DNA from: Manihot esculenta
Lineage: Eukaryota; Streptophyta; Magnoliopsida; Malpighiales; Euphorbiaceae
NCBI RefSeq assembly: GCF_001659605.2
Contig: NC_035162.2
Span: forward strand, 32,622,950 to 32,686,949
Length of the DNA stretch: 64,000 bases
Reading direction: 5' to 3'
The position numbers were made by a program, and so were the translations under genes. This document shows, one piece after another, positions 1 to 9,080 of the stretch (the stretch's first letter is position 1; each line of letters opens with the position of its first letter). A model generated the notes under the pieces. That model was not told where the DNA came from and did no database searches. It was given only the letters and a program-made list of their open reading frames with translations.

Positions 1-291
1 CATGGTTCTCTCTCTTTGTGCTTGTGGCCTATTTGCTGGATTTTCTTGAACTATTTGGCCTTGGACAGCATGTCCATCATCGGCAGTAGCTGGTGCTTGA
101 GGTTCTGCCATGGGTACAAAATTCGGTTGCTGGAGTGAAGGACTTTCGGCGGCCGAATGTTGGGATGGTTCGGCGGCCGAAGGTTGGGCAGAATGTTCTT
201 CAGGCGCAGAGGCTTGCTTTCCTAGCCTTCTGAGGGTGCGTTCAATTTCTGGATCAAAGGGCAGAGTGTCCCTATGTTCAGATCTGGTCAT
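1..291 (-). CDS. gag: Athila-1 gag, N-terminal fragment (runs off the left edge)
   Basis: The ATG is at 291-289, about 30 bp inside the primer site, and 97 codons are open to the edge. The first residues (MTRSEHRDTLPFDPEIERTL) align with the Athila-2 gag start (MTRAGRKENLLYDLEIERTA), including the D-x-EIERT core and the following R/K-rich stretch, which fixes both family and start. Gag forms the virus-like particle. This N-terminal part is a low-complexity tail before the capsid domain. The sequence contains two in-frame copies of the TTCGGCCGCCGAA word (near 138-186), each read as S-A-A-E. That word is otherwise typical of Tekay LTRs in this window. No stop is seen in the visible part. Confidence 0.8.
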   Translation of the reverse strand, partial: MTRSEHRDTLPFDPEIERTLRRLGKQASAPEEHSAQPSAAEPSQHSAAESPSLQQPNFVPMAEPQAPATADDGHAVQGQIVQENPANRPQAQRERTM

Positions 292-320
292 GAAAGAAAA
301 AAAAAACAAGTAAAATCAAT

Positions 321-340
321 TCCCCGGCAACGGCACCAAT
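321..340 (-). other. Athila-1 primer-binding site (tRNA-Asp type)
   Basis: Read on the minus strand it is TTGGTGCCGTTGCCGGGGA, one or two bases from the complement of the plant tRNA-Asp(GTC) 3' end. It lies 4 bp inside the LTR end at 344, the usual place for minus-strand priming. Confidence 0.8.
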
Positions 341-343
341 TTT

Positions 344-1107
344 TGACAGAAGCGGTTGTCGAAGCCGGTCAAAAATAACCTTCTTGTTTACCTACAATTT
401 ACAACTGCAGATAGTGGTGAATGATCAAATCCACAGAGAATTGATTACCTATCTATTTATCTTAATCAAGACCAAAAAAACTAATTGAAAACACAATTGA
501 AAGCAAGTAATCAAAGAGGAATAGAAACAAGTGCAACAAAAGTAAAAAGGGGGGTTTTGAGATTTGATTTAACTAACAACTATTGTGAGCAATTAAAACA
601 GCAAGTAATCAAAATAAAACAAGAAATCAATATGAGAAAAGTCTAGTTGAAGATATGGATCCACTTTGGTTATTTGGGTTGATCATTGAAACATGGTTAT
701 CTTGATTGATTCAATAGGTTGGTTATGGGGGTAGAAGACGCTTCTCACCACCATGTCTTTCCTTATGAATAAACTGATTAGGGAACGTCCTCTAACCAAT
801 TACTAATCAACAAATTGCCAAGGAATGTCCTTGGGCCAAAGGCATCAAAACAATTGCCAATTGCATGAAGAACAAGAAAGATCCAAACCCTAGCTACTCA
901 AACGCATGAGATGTTGCTAGATCATACAATTTCTTGGGTTTTTACACCAAGTGTTCAATGGACAGAATATTTTCAGCAATTACGGACTAACAAATATCCA
1001 ATCCAACAATCAATTAACTTTGCAATTAAGAATCAAGTGGCCAATTTGATTAAAACAACAAAGCAATCTTTAGAATTAAGCACAATTGCATGAATATTGA
1101 ATAAAAT
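344..1107 (-). repeat. Athila-1 5' LTR, distal (R/U5 side) segment
   Basis: The LTR continues at 8095-9080 after NA-1. Together the two segments make about 1.75 kb. It contains the same conserved blocks as the end of the Athila-2 LTR: the GGAACGTCCT/CCAAGGAATGTCCTTGG region near 780-835 and the terminal CGGCTTCGACAACCGCTT...TGTCA. No coding potential is seen. Confidence 0.8.
1103..1107. repeat. Target-site duplication AAAAT of NA-1 (left copy)
   Basis: AAAAT directly precedes the LTR start TGTAATAC at 1108 and recurs at 8090-8094 after the LTR end TTACA. The 5-bp length is typical of gypsy integrase. It proves that 1108-8089 entered as one unit into the Athila-1 LTR. Confidence 0.9.
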
Positions 1108-3379
1108 TGTAATACCCGGCTAAACCCGGCATCGGAATTCTTACCGTCCGGTGGGATTCAAGGATGTCAGAGGTTTCCTGAGGATAGAGTGAAGGTTTTC
1201 TAAAATGTTTTAAAGTATTTTAACGGTTTGATTAGGAAATAGTTGAGTTTTAGGGAGAAATGGCCAAAGGAGTTTCTGTCATGTTCGGCCCCCGAATGTT
1301 AAGTTCGGCCGCCGAAAGTGCCCAATGTTCGGCCCCCGAAAGTTGCATGGTTTTGCATGCAGTTTCGGCAGCCGAAACTGGGATGGTCGGTTAGCTGTGC
1401 ACACTCCTCAGTCCGTGATTTGGCCAGGTGTTCACCTCCAGATCATGACCAGAGGTTAGGCCACGTTTCTCCTGACTCATCTGCAAGCTTTTAATTAGCT
1501 TATGCAGAGGGTTGATCATTTGCAAAAGGTTTTGAACGTTTTGGAGAGAAAAGAAGAGTTGTGAGGGTTTGAAGCTTTGGAGGAGGAGTTGCTGAGTTTG
1601 GTTGTTCCTCTTCTGATTTCAGGAGGTAAGGGAAGTCTTTAAGTTTGTTTTAATGGTTTTTAATAGCTTTTTAAAGAGGTTATGGGAGTTATGTAGAGTT
1701 GCCTGCTTAGGTTAGTTTTGGTGAGTTTATGGAGAAGTTTGATTATGTGTTATGCGTGTTGTTTGTTGGGGTTGATAGGTAGTTTTGGACCCCTTTGGAG
1801 CATATACTTGAGTATATGTAAGTTGAGGTTTGGAGTTATGCATGTTTAGACAGGAGGAAAAGATGGAGGAGCTAGGTTGCGGGAGAAGCTGAGTTCTTGA
1901 AGAACTCAGGTTCGGCAGCCGAAGAAGGATTCGGCCGCCGAACCCCTTGCATGGTGGCTTAGACTGCCACAGCTTACCCCTGAGTGCCTTGAGGTTCGGC
2001 TCTGTTTAGGGGTTTCGGCCTCCGAAAGTAGCCCCCGAAAGGGTTTGGCCGCCGAAAGAGGATATTCGGCCGCCGAAGGTACTTGAGTTTCGGCTCTGTT
2101 CAGGACATTCGGCCGCCGAACCTGCCGCCGAATGTGTTCTGTCCAGCCTTCTTTTGCATGCTTTGTGTGATTGTTTTTAGCAGTTCAGAAGGGATTATGG
2201 GGGATTGTTTAAGAGTTGATAAGAGTATGTTTGACACCTCATTCGAGTCCATTTGTGTAGGATTGGACCCGACAGTGCAGGGAGGTCGTCAGGATTAGCA
2301 GTTGCAGAGTCAGTACAGGTTCTGCCAGAAGAGCAGAGGTGAGTAGAACTAAACTTAATATTTTATATTAAAGTAACAGAATGCTTGTTAGCATAGTTCA
2401 TGCATCATGGATGCCATGCTATATCTTAGGGTGATTGCATTAGAATCACGAATATGGTGCATTGCATTTTCAATGTTTATGAGGATTGGACCAAGGCGAC
2501 ATCAATAGCCCGTCGAGGGAGTTTTGAGGTCATGTCTAATCCAAGATGAGGAATGTTTGAGTTGTGATGCATTTTCATATAAAATGCGTATGAATGAACT
2601 GTTTTCAGTGTTTCTACTCACTGGGCTTTATAGCTCATCCCTTTCCCTTAATCCCAGTTTTGAAGGGACAAGGTTAGCTGGGAAGGTTAGAAGCAGCAGG
2701 GTATTGGCTACAGTACTGCTTGTGTAATAGAGTAATGGACATGATGTAAATTAAAGAGATATTTGTTACCGATGTATAGATGATCAGTTAAGGTGCTTAT
2801 GGATTAGTATGTGCTTTGCCTATAGTATTTCATCCCTTGTATATGCATGTATCCTGTTTTCAGTTTCATGATGAGAAATGAGTCAAACCAGGCTTAATAA
2901 ATGTTGTGTTTCGAAAACCCAGTGAATTATAACTGTGAGGGAAGACAGGGTTTAATTCCCTTGACCCAAGACCAGTGCAGAGGGAAGACCAGGTTTGATT
3001 CCTGTGACCCATAGAGAGGCCAATAGAGAAGACCAGGTTTGATTCCTGTGACTCTATGGTAGCCAAGTTAACTTATGATATGCTGACCCTTCAGGGTGGG
3101 TTCTATGGCACAGCGCATAGTGCATGGAGGTTACTTGGTAACGTGTCACTGGTGTATTACAGATAGCCCTAAGGGCTATTTCAGATTAGTATATCTGAGT
3201 GGTTTTTAAGTTAAGTTTGGTAGTCTGTCAGAAAAGTTTTCCAGTGGTTGGATCATGTATGGGATATTTGGAGTTCAGGTTAGGCTTACTACGGGTCTAG
3301 GCGGCCTTAAGCCGATCTGGATCCTAGTGCCGAGCGGTTCGGGCCGTTACAGAGAGGTACCGGTTTCCGGGCTGTTACA
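1108..3379 (+). repeat. NA-1 5' LTR (2272 bp)
   Basis: It begins TGTAATACCC and ends GGGCTGTTACA. TTCGG-N3-CCGAA words cluster at about 1285-1380 and 1908-2140. A short tandem 'gaccaggtttgattcctgtgac' type repeat lies at about 2935-3060. Splice-donor-like AG|GTAAGG (about 1625) and AG|GTGAGT (about 2338) sites occupy the same relative positions as in other Tekay LTRs here. Small ORFs in it are not conserved between families and are not called. Confidence 0.9.
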
Positions 3380-3695
3380 GATGGTATCAGAGCATAGGGC
3401 CTCTTAAGTACGGTGTGTTGAGCATTTTTGTTCAAGGATTAGAGATATCCCACATCGGAAAGAGGTTGGTTTAGATGTTCTAGGAAGGCAAGCACAAGAA
3501 GTAAACTCATGTCCACTAGGATAGAAAAAGTTAAGTTTTGTTTGAGGATGATGTGATATGCCATGAATATATGCCTGTGCATAAATATTGTACTGTGTAT
3601 GCATGTATACAGTTTGTAGGTTCATGTGTTTTCATATGAACTCTATGTGTGTGCTAATGTTTGTTTCTTGTGTGTTGTTCTTCAGGAGAGCTAAG
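3380..3695 (+). other. NA-1 leader: primer site and intron-acceptor-like end
   Basis: TGGTATCAGAGC (3382-3393) matches the complement of the initiator tRNA-Met 3' end. The leader ends with a T-rich run and TTCAG (3681-3685), ten bases before the gag ATG. The same arrangement recurs in other Tekay copies here. No other gene is seen. Confidence 0.8.
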
Positions 3696-4292
3696 ATGAA
3701 TAGTTCTATGGAATCAGATCCGTCTGAGGGATCTTTTGATGAAAGTAAGAAAGGAATGATTTTAGCAAGAGCATCAGGAGATCAGAGAGAGATAGAAGTA
3801 GATGTGCAGAGAAGAGATATAGGTATACAGGTGAATATGAACGAAGAAGATGTTCAGAATCAGGATTCTAAAATGTCAGGTGTAGGAGAGAGTGAACCCT
3901 CCACTTGGAGTACAGCTACCGCGAAAGGAGTGATGTGGGGGAGAACCATTAAGAAAAAGGTTAGAGGCTTGAGACGGTCAAAGAAAAATAAGAGTCTAGG
4001 TTATGATGTTGGTGCAAGTTCTGGTAGAGGCAGAGCAAAATGTTTGAGGTGTGGAAGGTTGCATAAGGGAGTTTGTCTTGTTGGTATGACAGGATGTTAC
4101 AGGTGTGGACAGGAGGGACATATGATGCGTGAGTGTCCTTTTGCGTCCCAGTTGGTTCAGTCTCAGGGAGCAGATACAGATAGAGAAACTCAAGCTGATA
4201 GGCATGGAGGAGAGGCTGACACATCTGACATAGGAGTACCAGGTATGTTCTCTTATGAGTATTCTGGGAGTATAGCAAAGTTAGATGTGTAG
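3696..4292 (+). CDS. NA-1 short gag-like protein with CCHC zinc knuckle
   Basis: The ORF has 198 codons from the ATG at the conserved gag start position (TTCAG-N10-ATG). The N-terminus is acidic and Ser/Glu-rich. Residues about 100-125 are basic (KKKVRGLRRSKKNK). At about 128-165 there is a Cys/His block ending in the canonical knuckle [14 protein letters not shown], which in gag binds genomic RNA. The capsid-like region of Tekay gag (the MTEYLKL...WFKNYV segment) is missing. The tail after the knuckle does not run into protease and stops after 40 or so residues. It could be an RNA-packaging adaptor that recruits particles from intact relatives (inference), or a decayed gag. Confidence 0.65.
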   Translation: MNSSMESDPSEGSFDESKKGMILARASGDQREIEVDVQRRDIGIQVNMNEEDVQNQDSKMSGVGESEPSTWSTATAKGVMWGRTIKKKVRGLRRSKKNKSLGYDVGASSGRGRAKCLRCGRLHKGVCLVGMTGCYRCGQEGHMMRECPFASQLVQSQGADTDRETQADRHGGEADTSDIGVPGMFSYEYSGSIAKLDV

Positions 4293-5797
4293 AGTGGATA
4301 GTAAAGAGACAGAGAAGAGTTAAGAGTGAAAGGATAGTGAACGAAAGAAGAATTTTGATTTCTTAAGAAAGAGTAAGAGTAAAAGGAAGAAGGATAGAGT
4401 AAGAAAAGCAGAAAACAGAACAAGAGATAGAAAACGAAGAGTAAGTAATAGAACAGAGTAAGGAAGAAAGCGTTAAGAGGTAAGAATAAGCTCAGAAAAA
4501 TATTAGAATCAGTCTGGGATTAGATGGTAGTTGAGGCAGAGGAAGAGGGTGAGCCTTTTCTTCAGTAAATTCCCGAGGGAAGTTCCATTCTCTTCATCCT
4601 GACTTAGTAGGAGGCTAACACATCATACACGGTGACGTCAGATACGTTCACTTGGAAGTGTTCGGATGTGTATGCTGTTTGTGTTGGACCCCAGTGTTTC
4701 ACTTTCCTTGTTGTTGTGAGCTGTTGGTAGGATGGGTTTGATGACTTCTGGGCGTAGAGTGTGTTTCTTGGGTCAATGGACCTAAGTGTGATCCATCTGA
4801 AGCAAAGTCAGTCAGTCAGTACAGTATAGAGATAGAGGTGAGTAGATGCGATCCAGCTGACCTTATGGTTCTAGACTTGACTGTGTGATGTCATTCTAGG
4901 GCGGATTGATGCATTACTCATGGTACTACCTGTGTCCATAGAGACAAGGTAGGAGAGTTTAGAGTTCAGGATGGATCAAAGGTAGTCCTTTAGGGGGACA
5001 GAGTATAGAGGTGCCTAGAAGTTGATGTCAGCCCTATAGGCTCACAGTTATTCAGGAAAGGTTATCAGAGGGTTGTTGTAGCTCTTGGGAGCATGTTTAA
5101 TAGTCAGGACAGGGAATTAACCTCAGTACCCAGTGCTAGTGAGTTCTAGATATTTCCCAGACGAGCTGTCAGGTTTTCCATCTGTTAAGGAGTTAGAGTT
5201 TGGAATAAGAGTGGTATCTGGACGCGGAACCATTTCTTTCCTTCTACCCTACAGGATGGCACCTGCAGAGAAAGAGAGAGTTCAGAAGAGTCAGAAAAGT
5301 ATAGAGAGCTTAGTAGATAAAGGGTGTATCTGACTTAGTACCTCACCCTGGAATATTCCAGTGTTGTTGTGGAAAACGAAGGATAGACTCTTGAGATTTT
5401 GTTATAACTGTTTACAGTTAACAAGATCACTACTAAGCAGTTACAGGTGTTCCTAGATAGGATTGAATGATCTACTAGCTGTTCTAATTAAAGTTGAGTG
5501 GGTTTACAGATTGGTATGATCAGAGTACAGATTGGTATCTGTTGAGAATTAAAGACTGAGAGTTTCACCAAGAGATTAGTTTATAAAAGAGTTGATTATT
5601 ATTTTGATGTGATCAGAGATTTGAGTATCACCTATTGAGAGTTAGAAAGTGAAAGTTAGAAAAAGATAAAGAGAAAGAGGAGTAAGGATCAGAGTAGCGC
5701 AGCGAAAGCTGTGGAATTCAGGAATAGGTTGAGGTCTTGATGGTTTCTTTGTTGTTTTTAACATTCGAGGACGAATGTTTTTGTAAGGGGGGTAGAT
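4293..5797 (+). pseudogene. NA-1 purine-rich tract, eroded protease/RT remnants and polypurine tract
   Basis: About 4293-4500 is strongly A/G-biased with many AGA/AAG units and no long ORF. About 4600-4960 is a decayed copy of the gag-protease junction (recognisable EANTS..V and CSDVYA coding blocks). About 5110-5460 is a decayed RT N-terminal region (PYRMAPAE block near 5250, then LSTSPW after a stop). Most of RT and all of RNase H, integrase and chromodomain are deleted. 5755-5797 is the normal Tekay 3' end with ACATTCGAGGACGAATG and the polypurine tract AAGGGGGG. Confidence 0.75.
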
Positions 5798-8089
5798 TGT
5801 AATACCCGGCTAAACCCGGCATCGGAATTCTTACCGTCCGGTGGGATTCAAGGATGTCAGAGGTTTCCTGAGGATAGAGTGAAGGTTTTCTAAAATGTTT
5901 TAAAGTATTTTAACGGTTTGATTAGGAAATAGTTGAGTTTTAGGGAGAAATGGCCAAAGGAGTTTCTGTCATGTTCGGCCCCCGAATGTTAAGTTCGGCC
6001 GCCGAAAGTGCCCAATGTTCGGCCCCCGAAGTTTATGTTCGGCCCCCGAAAGTTGCATGGTTTTGCATGCAGTTTCGGCAGCCGAAACTGGGATGGTCGG
6101 TTAGCTGTGCACACTCCTCAGTCCGTGATTTGGCCAGGTGTTCACCTCCAGATCATGACCAGAGGTTAGGCCACGTTTCTCCTGACTCATCTGCAAGCTT
6201 TTAATCAGCTTATGCAGAGGGTTGATCATTTGCAAAAGGTTTTGAACGTTTTGGAGAGAAAAGAAGAGTTGTGAGGGTTTGAAGCTTTGGAGGAGGAGTT
6301 GCTGAGTTTGGTTGTTCCTCTTCTGATTTCAGGAGGTAAGGGAAGTCTTTAAGTTTGTTTTAATGGTTTTTAATAGCTTTTTAAAGAGGTTATGGGAGTT
6401 ATGTAGAGTTGCCTGCTTAGGTTAGTTTTGGTGAGTTTATGGAGAAGTTTGATTATGTGTTATGCGTGTTGTTTGTTGGGGTTGATAGGTAGTTTTGGAC
6501 CCCTTTGGAGCATATACTTGAGTATATGTAAGTTGAGGTTTGGAGTTATGCATGTTTAGACAGGAGGAAAAGATGGAGAAGCTAGGTTGCGGGAGAAGCT
6601 GAGTTCTTGAAGAACTCAGGTTCGGCAGCCGAAGAAGGATTCGGCCGCCGAACCCCTTGCATGGTGGCTTAGACTGCCACAGCTTACCCCTGAGTGCCTT
6701 GAGGTTCGGCTCTGTTTAGGGGTTTCGGCCTCCGAAAGTAGCCCCCGAAAGGGTTCGGCCGCCGAAAGAGGATATTCGGCCGCCGAAGGTACTTGAGTTT
6801 CGGCTCTGTTCAGGACATTCGGCCGCCGAACCTGCCGCCGAATGTGTTCTGTCCAGCCTTCTTTTGCATGCTTTGTGTGATTGTTTTTAGCAGTTCAGAA
6901 GGGATTATGGGGGATTGTTTAAGAGTTGATAAGAGTATGTTTGACACCTCATTCGAGTCCATTTGTGTAGGATTGGACCCGACAGTGCAGGGAGGTCGTC
7001 AGGATTAGCAGTTGCAGAGTCAGTACAGGTTCTGCCAGAAGAGCAGAGGTGAGTAGAACTAAACTTAATATTTTATATTAAAGTAACAGAATGCTTGTTA
7101 GCATAGTTCATGCATCATGGATGCCATGCTATATCTTAGGGTGATTGCATTAGAATCACGAATATGGTGCATTGCATTTTCAATGTTTATGAGGATTGGA
7201 CCAAGGCGACATCAATAGCCCGTCGAGGGAGTTTTGAGGTCATGTCTAATCCAAGATGAGGAATGTTTGAGTTGTGATGCATTTTCATATAAAATGCGTA
7301 TGAATGAACTGTTTTCAGTGTTTCTACTCACTGGGCTTTATAGCTCATCCCTTTCCCTTAATCCCAGTTTTGAAGGGACAAGGTTAGCTGGGAAGGTTAG
7401 AAGCAGCAGGGTATTGGCTACAGTACTGCTTGTGTAATAGAGTAATGGACATGATGTAAATTAAAGAGATATTTGTTACCGATGTATAGATGATCAGTTA
7501 AGGTGCTTATGGATTAGTATGTGCTTTGCCTATAGTATTTCATCCCTTGTATATGCATGTATCCTGTTTTCAGTTTCATGATGAGAAATGAGTCAAACCA
7601 GGCTTAATAAATGTTGTGTTTCGAAAACCCAGTGAATTATAACTGTGAGGGAAGACAGGGTTTAATTCCCTTGACCCAAGACCAGTGCAGAGGGAAGACC
7701 AGGTTTGATTCCTGTGACCCATAGAGAGGCCAATAGAGAAGACCAGGTTTGATTCCTGTGACTCTATGGTAGCCAAGTTAACTTATGATATGCTGACCCT
7801 TCAGGGTGGGTTCTATGGCACAGCGCATAGTGCATGGAGGTTACTTGGTAACGTGTCACTGGTGTATTACAGATAGCCCTAAGGGCTATTTCAGATTAGT
7901 ATATCTGAGTGGTTTTTAAGTTAAGTTTGGTAGTCTGTCAGAAAAGTTTTCCAGTGGTTGGATCATGTATGGGATATTTGGAGTTCAGGTTAGGCTTACT
8001 ACGGGTCTAGGCGGCCTTAAGCCGATCTGGATCCTAGTGCCGAGCGGTTCGGGCCGTTACAGAGAGGTACCGGTTTCCGGGCTGTTACA
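5798..8089 (+). repeat. NA-1 3' LTR (2292 bp)
   Basis: It is nearly identical to 1108-3379. It is 20 bp longer because one extra TTCGG...CCGAA-containing unit is present near 6029. Three single-base differences were noticed (for example ttaattagc against ttaatcagc). Confidence 0.9.
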
Positions 8090-8094
8090 AAAAT
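8090..8094. repeat. Target-site duplication AAAAT of NA-1 (right copy)
   Basis: It follows the LTR end TTACA at 8089 and matches 1103-1107. Confidence 0.9.
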
Positions 8095-9080
8095 CAAAGA
8101 CAATAGTTTCTGTTCAGATCTCACAACCCATTAAACAACCTTAGTTTCAACCAAACTTCAACTAGAAAGAACGCTTCAGCCACTCATGGCTGAACCAAAA
8201 CAAAAAATAAAAGAAAAGAAAGCAAGAAGATTAAGAACTAAGGTGGAGAAGGGGCTGCCCTTGCTTGGCCAAATTTTTGAGGATGAAAAGCTGCCTTTCT
8301 TGTCTTCTTGAAGCCTTTAAATAAGTCTTGAGAGGCTGCCTAGGGTTTCATGGAAGTCCAGGAGACTTTTAGAGGCTATCCAAAGTGTCTTTGGTATTGC
8401 ATGTGCCTTGTTTGTGCATGAGTGAAGGCAAAAACGAGTCACATGTGATAGAAGGCAAGTGGGGGCTCTTTGATCTTTTTAATTGCTGCCCAAGGTCTTC
8501 AAGATGTTGCCTAAAGAGTTAAGAGGCTGCCCATGGACTAATAAGGAAGGTGGAGACTCCTTTTGAATTTTGAATGTGCATGGCACTAAGTAGGAAACAT
8601 GTGATCTTTGGATTTTCTTTGCTTAATAAGGGGGATCTTGAAATCCAATAATTGAATGTGAATCTTGAAGATTTGGATCTCAAGATACTTCCCTTATTTG
8701 GCTCCTCAAATATGGCAACTTGGGATATGGCTTCTTGAATAAGGAAAGAGTGCAATATAGCGCATTTTCGGCTGCCTAAGTTGAGTTTCAGAGGCTGGAC
8801 TTTCGGCTATGTTCTGAAGGTTCGACGGCCGAAAGTAGAGATTCGGCGGCTGAAAGTAGTGGACTTTCATCTCTGGATGCATGGTTCGGCGTTCGAAAGT
8901 GCTGCTGAAGGTCTTCTTTGCATTTTTGGCACTTTTTGGTGTTTTTAAGAGCATTTTCTCCAATTTGTCTCTTCACACCTAATATTTGCAAAACATGATT
9001 AAAACCACAAAATTAGGTAGAAGAGGTGCAAATAAACATCAATAAGATCATGAAAATATGGGCTAAAATATGCTCTATCA
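8095..9080 (-). repeat. Athila-1 5' LTR, proximal (U3 side) segment
   Basis: Read from 9080 leftward it starts TGATAGAGCATATTTTAGCC, like the TGAT(C/T)AAGCATAATTTAGCC start of Athila-2. About 8767-8915 carries a cluster of TTCGG dyads with the flanking phrase 'gactttcatctctgga' that also occurs in Tekay LTRs (for example near 60536). About 8160-8200 holds the ACTCATGGCTGAA-type block shared with Athila-2. No gene is seen. Confidence 0.8.

Larger units (their letters stand above)
1108..8089 (+). mobile_element. NA-1: non-autonomous Tekay-like LTR retrotransposon, complete
   Basis: It has LTRs at 1108-3379 and 5798-8089, a primer site at 3382, a polypurine tract at 5785-5797 and the duplication AAAAT on both sides. 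The interior is only about 2.4 kb, against about 5.2 kb in Tek-2. It holds a short CCHC-type gag ORF, a purine-rich stretch and eroded protease/RT remnants. RNase H and integrase are absent. By eye the LTRs differ by about three substitutions and one 20-bp unit, so insertion was recent and enzymes must have come in trans. NA-2 at the right edge shares its LTR ends and altered gag tail. Confidence 0.9.
1..9080 (-). mobile_element. Athila-1: Athila-clade LTR retrotransposon, 5' part, interrupted by NA-1
   Basis: The element is read right to left. Its 5' LTR starts at 9080 (TGATAGAG...) and ends at 344 (...TGTCA), followed by an Asp-tRNA type primer site (321-340) and the start of gag (291 to the left edge). 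The LTR layout matches Athila-2: shared blocks include the stretch around the conserved ACGTTCCTTGG word and the CGGCTTCGACAA end. The rest of the element lies left of the window. It interrupts the integrase of Tek-1 at 9081, so its duplication should be CCCCA (9081-9085). That is inference, because the other end is not visible. NA-1 is inserted in its LTR. Confidence 0.85.

Noticed and set aside
1908..2140. Dyad clusters as a CRISPR array
   Set aside because: The words are about 13 bp with irregular spacing and no uniform spacers, inside plant LTRs.
2083..2298. Small ORFs in LTRs that recur at matching places (for example 2083-2298 and 6793-7008, or 29983-30195, 37412-37648 and 49983-50192)
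   Set aside because: They recur only because the LTRs are repeats. They begin within dyad clusters, differ between families and match no known domain.
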